30,278 nucleotides of DNA from Gonium pectorale. Its lineage: Eukaryota > Chlorophyta > Chlorophyceae > Chlamydomonadales > Volvocaceae. The translations under genes were made by a program, and so were the position numbers. Below the pieces are notes generated by a model that saw nothing but the letters and a program-made list of their open reading frames with translations, made no database searches and was not told where the DNA came from. Location: NCBI GenBank assembly GCA_001584585.1, contig LSYV01000039.1:636816-667093 (forward strand). Reading direction: 5' to 3'. This document shows positions 1-11,441 of this stretch, one piece after another (positions within the stretch are counted from its first letter, which is position 1; every line of letters starts with the position of its first letter).

Positions 1-29
1 TCATAATGTTAGCGTGCCTTTGTGCATTT

Positions 30-3000
30 CATGGGATTCATGGCGTGTGCCATGTTGTGCTGTGGTGGCCTTAAGCGCTGTCACCCGCAATCCGCCCTAT
101 ATACAGCATGGACAGGGCAAGTCCGAACTCAACATGTGACACGGCGCTGATACCTGTGTCCCATGCACGTGCCATCCAACGCCTGGGTGGGGTAGGACTC
201 CTTGGTGATCTTCAGACCTTGGACGGGGGTTGCATCGGGGAAGCGGAAGCCTGATTTACCCGGTGTATTCCCACCGGATGCTTAATTTACACTTCAGCTT
301 GAGTTGGGTTGGGACAGTTGACGCGGTCTCAGGCAACAATAGGTTTGCTGAGGAAGGGTGTTGGGCGATACCGGGCATAGGCTTGTTTGTGCATCAAGAT
401 ATATCCATAACTTAGCCCCTGCACCAATCAATAGCGCAGTAGCGGCTGCGTGCTAGCGTGCATGGCTGTGTCCCGGGGCGCACAATCGTGGTTCCAGCCA
501 TCCTCGCTGATGGGGAGAGGGGTTAAAGGGGGAGGCAAGCCGTGCGCGCCTCCTGCACAGGTATTGATTGGTTAACAATGTACCGAGATCTTAGCTCATG
601 TTGCAATGCTTGGCAAACTCCGCCCTTGCGGGACCCGTGCGCACGCTGTACCTCGCTAGTGTGTAGACTGAGTACCCGAACCAACTCGGACTGCGTGGGG
701 TTGTGCGTGCAGCGCCCCCATCGCGTCCCAAGCTTTGGTTGCCGTGGTTTGGACCTGAGCGGCGCTTTTACCCAAGACAATGCTGGCGCACGCCTCGTGA
801 GTAGGGGATCCCGTGCTCGTGATGGATATCATACCCGTATTTCCCGATGCGTCACATGCGTGAATAAGCTTTACATGTGCAATATGGGAATAATGATATC
901 TACAAAGACTGCCTCAAACCCATCCCATGTTCGACGCCGTATCCTGCTATCGGCTGCCAGGCATCTTCAGGCATGAAGAAAGTAAAATAGAGCGTGACAT
1001 GAGCACTTTGAGTGAGCACTAGAAAACACGCCAAGCCGTTCAAGTCTTATTCGGTTCCCTGGCATCCCCCCTGCCAGCAAGCGCCACGCCATCCCAGCAG
1101 TGGGCGCGAACGAAGCTTGCAAATACGGAGACTGCATGCACCGTTACGCGCAGCGGAATGGCCTTGGAACCTATAATTGACAGCCGACGACAGACCGGCA
1201 TATCATAACACCAGATGGTATGATATATTGCATGCGATTGCATGTCAGGTATAGAGTTATAGCGGCGCAAATAGAGTAACAGAGCTGCTACGGGCTTTGC
1301 TGCAGGGGCAATGTATGAGCGCAGCGGAGCCTGCGGGGCGCCCACAGCAGCAGGCTAAACTGACGACTGCGCAGCGCATTGCACGTGTCACGGTTCCGGT
1401 GGTGCCAGGACATACCGCGCCATCGCAGGCTCCCCCAACCCCCCTGCACGCGAGATGTGGCCCCTTGGCTGCGAACGTCGCAACATCTCGAAGCAATGTG
1501 AGGCCGTGGTCGTGTAGGGTACGAGGGCATTAGCGTTTTGTATCCTCATCAAAGGCGGGCGGCAGGCGTTGGCGTGAAAATGCTTGCGTCCGGTCTTGAC
1601 GCACATGGTCGTTGAAGTCAAGAGCTGCATGACGGGCCATCGGACCGGCCCCAGGCTAGTGTGCTTACGAGCGATTTGGAGGACGCTGGCCATGGCGCAC
1701 CCTCGCCAGCTCCGCCCGAGTTTCGACACAGCTGACACGGGAGTCAGATCAGTCTCCCGCGGCCAGCCAGCTTTCGCGCCTCCTTTTTGCCGTGAGCTCT
1801 TGCACGCCCAAAACGATCCTTCCGCAGTCGCAGGCTCAGAAAATCCTCCTCACCTTACGCCTTCGCACCCCTTTCACACGGTGCGTGCTCTTACTCACAC
1901 AACCCGCATGGCCTTGCCCACCCTCCACTTCAGGCCCCTTCCACCGGCGGCGCCTCCGCGACGGCCGCTGACAGCGTGGCGCCGACCGGCGCATCCCGCC
2001 AAGGCTTGCTGGAGGCGGCTGCAGCGGCCGCCAGGCCTTCCCATGCCCCGTGCCCAGTCCCATTAGCAGATTCAGCCAGGGTGGAGCCTGTTCCGGACAC
2101 GCAGCTGCCTATTCGGGAGGTCAGCTGCTTTGTGCCCACGAGCCCCGAACCCCCGGACTCTTCGCCGTGGAGGAGCAGCAGGCGCATCGCTTCACGGGCT
2201 CTGAAGGCACTCAAAGCGCGGCTCGATATGCGTAGTGGTGATGACGGCGGCCGTTCCGGAGCGGTTGCCACCATGGACAATGGCGGTCCCTTGCTCTATT
2301 CCACGCCCTGCGAGAGCTTTACCACTGCCGATGCGGCGCCGACGCCCCGGCTGGCGGTGGCGCCGTCGGGTCAGCGGGCCAGCAGCGGCAAGCTTCACGA
2401 CGCAACCCATGAACAAGGTGCAGCGGCAGACGGCACCGTCTCGCTCCTGCATCAGGCCACAGCCAACCGCCTCAGGGCCGCCGCGGCTGCGGCCGCCGCC
2501 GTTGCCGCATTGCCCGGCTGCGCGAACTTTGCCTCTGACGATGAGGAGGGAGAGGGGCAGGAGGCCGGCGGCAGCTGCTGCGCGCCTCGTCCCGCCAGCG
2601 ACAACACGGATCACCCGCTTGGACAGGATGGGGACGCTGCGTCGCGCGGCGGCGTGCAGTGGAACCAGTCCGGCAGGAGCATCCGCAGCGGTCACCTCGC
2701 AGCGGGGCCTATCAGCGCCGCTTCGAGCCAGGCCTCCCGCTGCACGACGCGCTCTAATACCGGCATGGTCCCTGCAGCGGCGCTGGCGGCAGTGGAGCAC
2801 GGCGCCGACGGTGATAGTGACGGCGACGGCGAGGGGGGCTCTCGTCCCAGCACCGCCGCCACACTGCTACGGCTGCGTCAGGAGGCGGCCGCGCGTAGCA
2901 GTAGGGTGGTGGCCCCAAAGCAGCGACTGGACTACGTTCCAAATACCTCCGGGAAGACGCTGGCGGCGGCTGCCAGCGCCCGCCGTGCGTCGCTCGTAAC

Positions 3001-3997
3001 GCCGCCGCAAGAATCTGTCGGCGGCGGCGCCGCGACCAGCCCGCCGCCGCTGGGGACGCGACCCTCGGGTTCCAGCAGCGCCGGCTTGAGGACAGGGACC
3101 GACTCGTCATGTGGCGGCGCCGCCAGCGACTGCAATAGCTGCGATTCCGGTTGCAGCAGCCGCGACGACAGTGACGAAGTTGGCAGCAGGCTGCGCGTCG
3201 CGCGCTCGGACCTTCCGCCCAGCCCGCTCCTCCCGCGCGCGCCGCACCCGTCGGTGACGCAGGTGCACTATTACCTGATTAACGACTATGGCCAGCCATT
3301 CCGACGGCCCCGACAAGGCGCGCGGCAAGGCGAGGCCACGCAGAAGCACGATGAGCAGCAGCGAGAGCCCGAGCAGCGGCCGCCGCTGTTGCTGCCAAAG
3401 GAGCTGCGGGCGGCCGAGTGCGCTCACGCCTTCCCCCACCAGATGGCCGTATCAGAGCGCAACGTCTCGCCGCGCGTTGGCCAAGGTCTCGAGGATAGTC
3501 CGAGTGCTGCGGAGAGAGCTGACGGTGCCAATCACCGCGTCAGCGGCGGCGGCCGGCTCGCCGCGGCGCTGTCTCCCAAGAAGCAGCTGGCGCGGCTTGG
3601 CTCGTTGCTGCGGTTTCGCGGGCGCGGCAGGGCTGAGCAGCAGCAGCAACAGCAGCAGAAGCCTTTGGCGGAGAGGGCGCAGCCGCGGCAGGAGGCGGTG
3701 GGCGACCAAGGCAGTCCGCGCTTGACGGAGCAGGACCTCCGGAACCATCAGCTGCTCCTGCTTTCGCAGCAGTGCCAGCAGCGACAACGTCAACAGCGGC
3801 AGCGGCAAAGTGAGGAGGCCTATTCCAACAACCACCGCCATCACGCTCATCACCATCACCATCGCAAGCAGCAGCAGGGCGACCACATGACATCCCCGCT
3901 GGCGCCGCCGACACCCCATCAGGTGCACGGGCCGTCCTCCACCCACTCGGCGCCGCTACCGCCGCGCCCCGCCCGCGAGTCGCTGGGCCGCCAGGCG
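30..3997 (+). repeat. Segmental duplication, copy A (direct tandem repeat of about 4870-8967)
   Basis: Many landmarks occur in the same order in both copies. Examples are the block at 136-195 against 4974-5036, the cataggcttgt block near 375 against 5178, the tgcaatgcttggcaa block near 601 against 5238, the tacggagactgcatgc block near 1124 against 5733, and near-identical stretches at 1270-1470 and 1631-1782. Upstream of 1268 the copies are clearly diverged with many indels, while the blocks at and after 1268 are about 96-97% identical. Homology continues through the main exon and stops abruptly after ccaggcg at 3997 (8967 in copy B). The left edge is approximate and may extend outside the window. 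Confidence 0.85.
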
Positions 3998-4087
3998 CTC
4001 AAATGGACATGGATGAGGGCGGAGAGGAGGTCCTGTCAACTTGGCCCTTCAACGAGTCCCCTGGCAGCGGCAGCGGCATGCTCGTAG
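1315..4087 (+). CDS. Truncated or chimeric paralogue (copy A) of the large low-complexity protein
   Basis: I propose two exons, 1315-1497 and 1934-4087, giving about 778 aa. The first ends at a GTGAGG donor in phase 0. The second begins after a ccacttcag acceptor in phase 0. Exon 1 is supported by its match to copy B, where the six differences in 1315-1470 all fall on third codon positions. The body is rich in Ala, Ser, Gln and His runs. It shares with copy B the segments EVSCFV, MDNG, YSTPCESFTT, VTQVHYYLIND, ALSPKKQLARLGSLLR and GDHMTSPLAPPTPHQVHG. The frame stays open over more than 650 aligned codons, which argues against a long-dead pseudogene. After residue GRQA (3997) the similarity ends and about 30 unrelated residues precede a TGA. 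I recognise no catalytic domain, signal peptide or membrane segment. It could be a functional short paralogue, or a duplicate cut off at the duplication junction. Confidence 0.6.
1631..1782 (+). other. Highly conserved block inside the proposed first intron of copy A
   Basis: This 152-bp stretch matches 6244-6395 with only five differences (1667, 1689, 1725, 1739, 1742), although sequence on both sides is much more diverged. It contains an ATG in good context (1692) opening a short frame, MAHPRQLRPSF. That frame could splice in phase 0 from a weak GTCAGA donor at 1743 to the acceptor at 1933. The five differences do not all fall on one codon position in any frame, so coding status is unclear. 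It may be an alternative first exon, an intronic regulatory element or a gene-conversion tract. Confidence 0.4.
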
Positions 4088-4314
4088 GCAGCAGCGCCGC
4101 CAGCGGCACCGGATGCGGCGGCAGCAGCCTCGGTATCAACGTTACAGCAGCAGCGACGGCGCTGGCGGCATTACCGACGGCGTCAGCGGCGGCGGCGGCT
4201 CCTGTCAGCTGGTTTCTAAGAACAGCGATGTGGGCGGCTGGGGTGTATACAAGGCTGCAGGGCGGGGACTTCGTTGAGGCGACTAGCCTCCTGCCGACGT
4301 TGTCCGCGCCGTGA
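3998..4314 (+). other. Non-homologous tail fused to copy A
   Basis: Immediately after the end of homology with copy B, the copy A frame runs to TGA at 4085-4087. Another frame is open from an ATG at 4003 to TGA at 4312-4314 (103 aa, beginning MDMDEGGEEVLSTWPFNE, then Ala/Gly/Ser-rich). A third frame (4041-4277) is also open and Gly/Ser-rich. GCN-rich DNA gives open frames in several phases, so none is certain. The stretch has no counterpart in copy B within the window. It may be a fragment of another gene brought next to copy A at the duplication junction. Confidence 0.4.
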
Positions 4315-4870
4315 TGTAGTACAACCGTACGTCCGTACATAGCCTATGTGACCGACGAGGGTGGAGAGGTTCTGAGGCACGCGTGTAGGTGCTTATCCCT
4401 GCTGAAGAAACCACGTGGTAGCCTGTGCCGCCATCGTCCATACACGTGGCGAGTGGCATTGGTAGCGGAAGGGGCGGGGGAATACTTTGTGGCGGCTTGG
4501 CGGAGCGAGCGGCAGCGTGGGCCACAATTTTTGGGGGAAATCCGGGGGGGGGCATCATCAGCCAGCCCCGGCCCAGCCCCAGCATGGGCTGGTTTGCCCC
4601 CCGTGCGTTGCGTGCGCCGCACCCAATCAAAATTGCCGTACTATGCACTCTGTGTCTGCCATTGTAGGTTTGTACCGATGTTGTGTGCTTGGCGCCGTTG
4701 GCGGCCATCATTCCGGGCCCCGTCCTGGTCTGGTTGGCACGAGTGACAGGGGTCGGGCCGGGCTGAGTAGGGCAGTATGAGTGTGCTGTCGGGCAGAAGC
4801 TGCATCCTAGTCTCCTACAAAGATACCTTGCTTAGGTTGGCTCTGCATTTTTATCGTATTTATCTCCACT
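4315..4870. other. Intergenic spacer between the two duplicated units
   Basis: I see no supported gene. It holds a G-run (about 4542-4550) and a small inverted repeat (ccagccc near 4573 with gggctgg at 4585-4591). I found no TGTAA polyadenylation motif here for copy A. Confidence 0.5.
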
Positions 4871-7800
4871 ACATTATAGGTTTCAGTGCGTGTGCGGGGC
4901 CTGGTGGCCCGCGCTGTTACCCCAATTCCGGCCTAGGGCCTACTAGCATGGGCAGAGCAGGTCTGTACTCAACTTGCGACACGGCGCTGATGCCCGTGCC
5001 CCGCACGCGCCGTGCAGCGCCTGGGTGGGGTGTAATTCCTGCTCTACCCGGAGGACTTCCCCAATTGATTACAGTTTGATGGCTGGGTTGACACGGTCAC
5101 ATGCAAGACTATGTTTGCTGCGATGCGGCAGCGGGACAGGGTGGAAGCTGTGGAAGGGCGTTGGGTGATACCGGACATAGGCTTGTCTGTGCACAAAGAT
5201 GTGCTCATGGTATTGTACCGAGCTGATTACTCGTGCTGCAATGCTTGGCAACATCCGCCCTTGCGGTAGCTAGCGGGATCCGTGTATCGTAGTGCGCCCA
5301 CTCTGCTGCGCAAGCGGTGTAGCATCGTGCGGTCTCCACACATGCCTCAAGCTTTGGTTGTGGTCGTGGCTTAGTGTGGGCGTATGTACCATACCGCAAT
5401 AACGATGGGGCACCGCCGGGGCTTGTTATGCCTACCCATACTTCCCTGCCAATACTTGGTATGATTTATGTCCTCATGTATACTGTATGCATTATGGATT
5501 TGACCTCCATACATCTTTGGCGCGTGGCAGGTTCATTGCATTCCATCTACTGTCCGACGCCGTATACGTATGAAAACGACTGGACGTCGTCCCGTATGCC
5601 GTCAAAGAGCATACATACAACCCGTCCTTACATGAGCATTGTGGCTGCACACTAGCAAACGCCCATTTCGGTCTTACTTCGCGGCCCTTGCATCCCCCAA
5701 GCGCCACGCCATTCCAGGCCTGGGCTCAAAATATACGGAGACTGCATGCTCGGTTACATGCAAAGGGATGGCCTCTAAACTTCTGGAGGACGGACAAGAC
5801 ACGACCCCGGGAGCCGGCATAAAACCAGATGGTAATATATTCTCCGTGTTAAGCGATTCAAATCGGTGGCTTCAGCCTCACAATAGAGTAACAGAGCTGC
5901 TACGGGCTTTGCTGCAGGGGCAATGTATGAGCGCAGCGGAGCCTGCGGGGCGCCCACAGCAGCAGGCTAAACTGACGACTGCACAGCGCATCGCCCGTGT
6001 CACGGTTCCGGTGGTGCCAGGACAGACCGCGCCATCGCAGGCTCCCCCAACCCCCCTGCACGCAAGATGCGGCCCCTTGGCTACGAGCACTGATAAAGCT
6101 CGTCCTAATGTGAGGCCTTCTTGCCGTTTAGGGTAGGAGGGCATAAGCGTTTCGTTTCCTCATCAAAGGCGGGCGGCAGGCGCTGGAGCGAAACGGCTTG
6201 CGTCTGGTCTTGACCATATGTTTGTTGACGGCAAGAACTGCGTGACGGGCCATCGGACCGGCCCCAGGCTAGTGTGCTTGCGAGCGATTTGGAGGACGCT
6301 GACCATGGCGCACCCTCGCCAGCTCCGCCCGAGTTTCAACACAGCTGACACTGGGGTCAGATCAGTCTCCCGCGGCCAGCCAGCTTTCGCGCCTCTTTTT
6401 TTTCTCGGGAGCCCTTGCACGCCCACCGCACTCCCACCACAATCCCTGCGCAATCCCACATCACCCGCTTTTGCCTTGCCCACCCCCCACTTAAGGCCCC
6501 CTCCAACGGCGGCGCCTCCGCAACGGCCGCCGACAGTGTCGGCGCATCTCGCAAGTCCCTCAACCCCACTGGTGTTGCTGCCGCCTTCGCCGAGCGGACT
6601 CCCCTCGCCTCGGGGCCTTCCCGCAAGGGCACATCGGAGGCGGCCGCAGCGGCCGCCAGGGCCTCTCGTGCCTCGGGCCCGGCCTCCACCTCAGCCGCGG
6701 CCAAAGGAGAGCCCGATGCAGACACACAGCTACCGGTCCGGGAGGTCAGCTGCTTCGTGGATACGCCGACGAGCCCCGACTCCCCGGACTTCGCGCCATG
6801 GCGGAGCAGCAGGCGCATCGCGGCACGGGCCCCGGAGGCAATCAAAGTGCGGTCCGACACGCGCAGTGGTGGTGGCGGCACCGGCAATGGTGACGGGGGC
6901 CGCCGCAGAGCTGACAACAGCGTCACGATTGTCACCATGGACAATGGCGACCCCTCGTTCTATTCCACGCCCTGCGAGAGCTTCACCACGGTGAACGCGG
7001 CGCCGACGCCGCGGCCGGCGGCAGCGCCCTCGTGGCGGCGAGTCGGTGGCGCCGTGGGCAATGCCAGTAGCGGGGAGCTTCGCGACGCGGCACAGGGGCA
7101 AGGCCCGGTGGCCGGCGGCGACGCCGGCGGCGTCAGCCCGCTCTCTCGCCTGGGGCGCAGCCACGCCGCGGCGGCGCCGTCGCCGTCACGGAGGCAGCGC
7201 GCCGATGTGCTTGTGGTGGAGGAGGACGGTCGCGGTGGGCAGGGGCCGGCCTCGAACCACTGGCAGCACTGGGATCCCAGCGGCCCGGCAAGCCCCACCA
7301 GCGCCCAGCACCAACACCACCAAGACCCGCACTTGCAGCCGCACCCTCAGCTGCAAAACAATCCGGACCGCGACGCTGGCGGCGCCGGCGGACCCACATC
7401 GCGCGCGTCCGCCGCCACGGGCCACCGGCCCAGCTCCTCGCTCCTGCGTCAGGCCACAGCCAACCGCCTCAGGGCCGCCTCGGCTGCGGCCGCTGCCGTT
7501 GCCGCATTGCCCGGAGGCGCACACTTTGCCTCTGACGATGAGGAGGGAGAGGGGCAGGAGGCCGGCGGCAGCTGCTACGCGCCTCGTCCCGCCAGCGACA
7601 ACACGGATCACTTGCTGGGACAGGATGGAGACGCTGCGTCGCGCGGCGGCGTGCAGTGGACCCAGTCCGGCAGGAGCATCTGCAGTGCCGATTCAAGCCA
7701 GGCCTCCCGCCAGACAACGCGCTCCGATACCGGCTTGGTCCCTGCTGCGGCATTGGCGAGCGGCGCCGACGGCGTTAATGGCGGTGACGGCGACTACGAG

Positions 7801-8967
7801 CGCAGCTCTCGGCCCAGCGTCGCCACCACGCTACTGCGGCTGCGTCAGGAGGCGGCCGCGCGCAGCAGCGCAGTGGTGGCCCCAAAGCAGCGACTGGACT
7901 ACGTTCCGGAGCCCTCCCGAAAGACCCTAGCGGCGGTGGCCAGCGCCCGCCGCGCGTCGCTCATAACGCCGCCGCAAGCCTCTATCGGCGCCGGTGGCGC
8001 GACCAGCCCGCCGCCGCTTGGGACTCGGCCCTCGGGTGCCAGCAGCGCAGGATGGATGACGGCGCGGGATTCATCGGCAGGCGGCGCCGCCAGCGACTGC
8101 AATAGCTGCGATTCCGGCGGCAGCGACGGTCCTGACGCCGCCGACGCCGGCGGCCATAATGAAGACGGTCTTGGCGACAGGCTGCGTATCGTGCGCTCGG
8201 ACTTTCCGCCCAGCACTCTCCTGCCACCCGCTCCGCACCCGTCGGTGACGCAGGTGCACTATTACCTGATCAATGACCACGACCAGCCACACCAATTGTC
8301 CCGACAAGGCGCGCAGGAAGGTGAGGAGGAGGAGCGGCCGCTGGGCATTCAGCAGGAGCTGGGGCAGGAGCCGCTGCTGCTGCTGCCAGAGGAGCTGCGG
8401 GCGGCAGAGCGCGCTCACGTCTTCCTCCGCAACAAAGCCGTATCGGAGCGCATCATCTCGCGGCGCGTGGGTCACGGGCTGGATGAGTTGGACCCGGAAG
8501 AGGAAGCCGCTGACCGCGTCAGCGGCGGCGGCCGGCTCGCCGCGGCGCTGTCTCCCAAGAAGCAGCTGGCGCGGCTTGGCTCGTTGCTGCGGCTTCGCGA
8601 GCGCGGCAGGGCTGAGCAGCAGCCTCTGGCGGAGAGGGCGCAGCCGCGGCAGGAGGCGGTGGGCGACCAAGGCAGTCCGCGCTTGACGGAGGAGGACCTC
8701 CGGAACCATCAGCTGCTTCTGCTCCTGCAGCAACGCCAGCAACAACAACATCAGCAGCGGCAGCGGCAAAGTGAGGAGGCCTACGAACGCCATTACAACA
8801 ACCGCTCACATCACCATCACCATCGCAAGCAGCAGCAGGGCGACCACATGACATCCCCGCTGGCGCCGCCGACACCCCATCAGGTGCACGGGCCGTCCTC
8901 CACCCACTCGGCGCCGCTACCACCGCGGCCGCCCCGCCCCGCACGCGAGTCGCTAGGCCGCCAGGCG
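4870..8967 (+). repeat. Segmental duplication, copy B
   Basis: Second unit of the direct tandem duplication. It covers the upstream region, the 5' exon, the first intron and the 5' half of the large exon. The offset from copy A is about 4838 bp at the left, 4613 bp through the 5' exon and intron blocks, and 4970 bp at the right, because copy B has extra coding sequence. Sequence to the right of 8967 is present once only. Confidence 0.85.
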
Positions 8968-10860
8968 CGCGCCTACTTCCAGAACGTGGAGCAGCTGAAG
9001 GCGCAGCACCGCCGGGCGCGCCGCGACAGCCTCTGCGAGCCGCGCCCCCGCGACCGCACCTCCCGCCCCGACTCGGACTCTGAGGCAGCGCTGCCGGCCC
9101 CGCCTCCGCTGCCACACCATTTGATGCGCCGGAGCACCGTCAGCGGCGACAGCATGGCGGCGGCAGCGGCAGCCGACACCGCCGCGCAGCGGCGACGGCA
9201 GCGGCATGGCCGGCACTCTATAGAGCCCGTGTACCGCCATGAGCCCGACGGCGTGGTGGCGGCGGCGCCACCGCCGCCACCGCCGTCGCGCTCCCGTGTG
9301 GATCAGCTCCGAGCCACTCCGTCCATGCGGCAAAAATCCTTCAGCCACTCGGGCGACATGAGCGGCCCCGATCTCATCGAGCCCCTGGGACCGCCCGACG
9401 GGGCGATGCGGCCGCAGCGGGCCACCGACAGCGGTGACCCGCGGGTCGGGCGTCCGGAGCGCGGCGGCCCCGCTGGACCGCGCGGCGGCGTCGCCTCTGG
9501 TGCAAGTGCGGATTATAGCGCGGTGGTGTGGGGCCAGCCAATCCAGGCTCCAGGCCCTCAAATGGCCGCGGCGGCTGTAGCGGTTGCCGCCACGTCGTCA
9601 TTGGCCGGCTCTCAGGCATCTTCAGGGGCTGCGCGGCCGCGGTTGGCGCCCCAGAGCGGCTGGCGCGCAAAGGTCGAGTCGGCGGTGGCGGCGGCGTACG
9701 AGGGCAGCGGCGGCGAGCTCAGCAGCGGTAACAGCGTCGGACGCGGCGGCGGCGTGCCCATGTCCGGCGCCAGCGCACGCGGCCCCGGTGCCGGCGCCGC
9801 CGCCGGATCCTTGCCGTATTCGACACTGTACGACAGCGACCCAGCCGGCCCAGTGCCGCTGCCACCCATGCCACCGACGGCGCCGCCGCTGCCACTGCCG
9901 CCCGGCGCGATTCAGACGCCCCGTGAGGGCCCGCACCCCCAGTTGCGCGCCCCCTGGGAGGCGTCGCATGCCGACAAGGACTGGCCGCGCCTGCGCGCAC
10001 CCGACACCCCCGAGCGCGCCCCCGCGGCGCCCCCGCGGCTCCCGCACGGCGCCCCCGGCGGGGCGGCCGCCCCGCACCCCTTCCACCACCACCACCTGGA
10101 GCGGGAGCGCGATCGTCAGCAGCAGGCCCGCCGGAATGCGGACTGCGCTGGGGAGCAGGCCTGGTACCTGGACGAGGAGGAGGAGGAGCGGCTTTCACAT
10201 GGCGGCCACAGAGGCCCGGCCTCTGGTGACGCCGCGCTGGAGGAGGGCGGAGCGCGGCTGCAGGCCGGCCACGCCTTCACCCGCGGGGCCGTGCGCACCG
10301 GCGCCGGCCGGCAGCCGGGGGCTGTGGCCGGGTCCGGGGCCCTTGCCAGCAGCGAGGGGGCGCGTGCGGGCGCAGGTTCGGTGGGGAGTAATGTGTTTGA
10401 CAATGATCTGTACGAGGAGGATGAGGGGGAGGAGTGGGATGTAGGGGGATGCGAGTGGGAGCGAAGACGCGGTGGGTACGGCGGCCGCGGCGCCGGCGGC
10501 GGCAGCGGTGGATATGACGAGCGCGGTGATACCGACGGAGCCTACCATGATGACTATGAGCTGCCGCGGCGCGTGGATGCGCCCGGCTACGAGAGGGGCG
10601 GAGGAGGAGGGCGAGGGCGCGGCGGCGCATCCGCCGCCGTGGTGGAGCCGATGGCCGGCGGGAATGGCGCGGCGCGTGCGCTGCTGGGGCCGGCCCCGCC
10701 GTCGGGCGGCGGCGTGTCGATTCTGCCGCCGGACCAGCTAATGGCGGTGCTGCTCCGGGACGCCGCGCTGAAGGGCCCTACTCGCGGGATGGCGGCCAAG
10801 ATGGCGGCGAAAGAGAAGAAGGGGCGGCCGGCTGCGAAGGAGGAGGCTCTGTGGTTCTAG
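5927..10860 (+). CDS. Large low-complexity Ala/Pro/Gln/His-rich protein of unknown family (copy B)
   Basis: Proposed exons are 5927-6109 (61 codons, GTGAGG donor, phase 0) and 6496-10860 (acceptor cttaag), giving about 1515 aa. The large exon is open for more than 1450 codons, far beyond chance. No in-frame ATG opens it near its 5' end, which is why a spliced 5' exon is needed. Recognisable islands are EVSCFV around residue 140, MDNGDPSFYSTPCESFTT near 210, VTQVHYYLIND near 645, ALSPKKQLARLGSLLR near 745, a His-rich patch with GDHMTSPLAPPTP near 850, and the basic, probably helical YFQNVEQLKAQHRRARRDS near 887. An acidic DEEEEE run lies near 1287, and the basic Lys-rich C-terminus includes PPDQLMAVLLRDAALKG. 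There is no signal peptide, transmembrane helix or known catalytic motif. The islands in disordered linkers suggest a scaffold or regulator, which is inference. No TGTAA motif was found before the N gap. Confidence 0.75.
6244..6395 (+). other. Highly conserved block inside the proposed first intron of copy B
   Basis: Partner of 1631-1782, 147 of 152 positions identical. It carries the same ATG (6305) and a possible GTCAGA donor (6356). Function is unknown; see the copy A entry for alternatives. Confidence 0.4.
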
Positions 10861-11441
10861 CACGGCCCTAGCGCGCCATCGTTAGTTGTGCTGGTGGCCG
10901 GTATTGCGGCTGTTGTTTACATGTATTTTGCGGCCGAGCGCTGAGAGAGCTGCAAGTGTTGGCGGAGGTGGGCTGCGCCGCCTGTAGGGTATGCCTGGGA
11001 AAGGGGATCGCAGGGAGCCGCGGGTGTGGCGTAAGTGCCCGGAGCCCATGTACCGGTAGCTTGGTAGCTGGGGGCTGTGCGTGCGTGGTGGCTTGATTTG
11101 ATGTGGGAGTGAGAGATGGACCAGGTGGGTGCACGGTAGGACGGTCTTGCGCAGTAGGGGTCTGGTGGCGCAGGTTGAATGGCGACGGTCGGGTCCACGT
11201 GGGAGGAGTTCCCGAACTCCCTGCGCCCTTACATCTAGGCATGAACCTGTATTCTTCGATTATCGGTAGCATTAGTACGGCGCGGCGCGGGCCGTGTGTA
11301 GATGCGGCAAGGACTCGCGAGCCCTGTTGCAACGATTGCCGTGGCGCCAGCGCGTCGACGCTTGGCGGACGGCACTCGAGGCATGCGCGGATGCGTGCGT
11401 GGGCGGGCGGCCCCAGAGTAGCAATGTACCGGGACGTGCAC
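10861..11441. other. Sequence downstream of copy B, probably 3' UTR and spacer
   Basis: It begins directly after the TAG of the large gene. I see no supported open frame and no TGTAA motif before the assembly gap, so the polyadenylation site may lie in the gap or use a variant signal. Confidence 0.4.

Noticed and set aside
1655..1735. Exon beginning at the ccag acceptor (1654/6267), reading ASVL and ending at TGA
   Set aside because: It looks protein-like in both copies, but the three differences in it are all amino-acid changing, the shared TGA truncates the protein, and it would leave the huge downstream open frame unused.
6415..6495. Translation start of the copy B gene at TTG 6415 (or GTG 1976 in copy A)
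   Set aside because: Non-ATG starts are not expected for this nuclear gene. A spliced 5' exon with an ATG and a matching donor phase exists in both copies.
7046..7930. 294-codon plus-strand frame and several 100-240 codon minus-strand frames inside the copy B exon
   Set aside because: They overlap the 1455-codon frame in other phases and are Arg/Pro-rich shadows typical of high-GC3 coding DNA.
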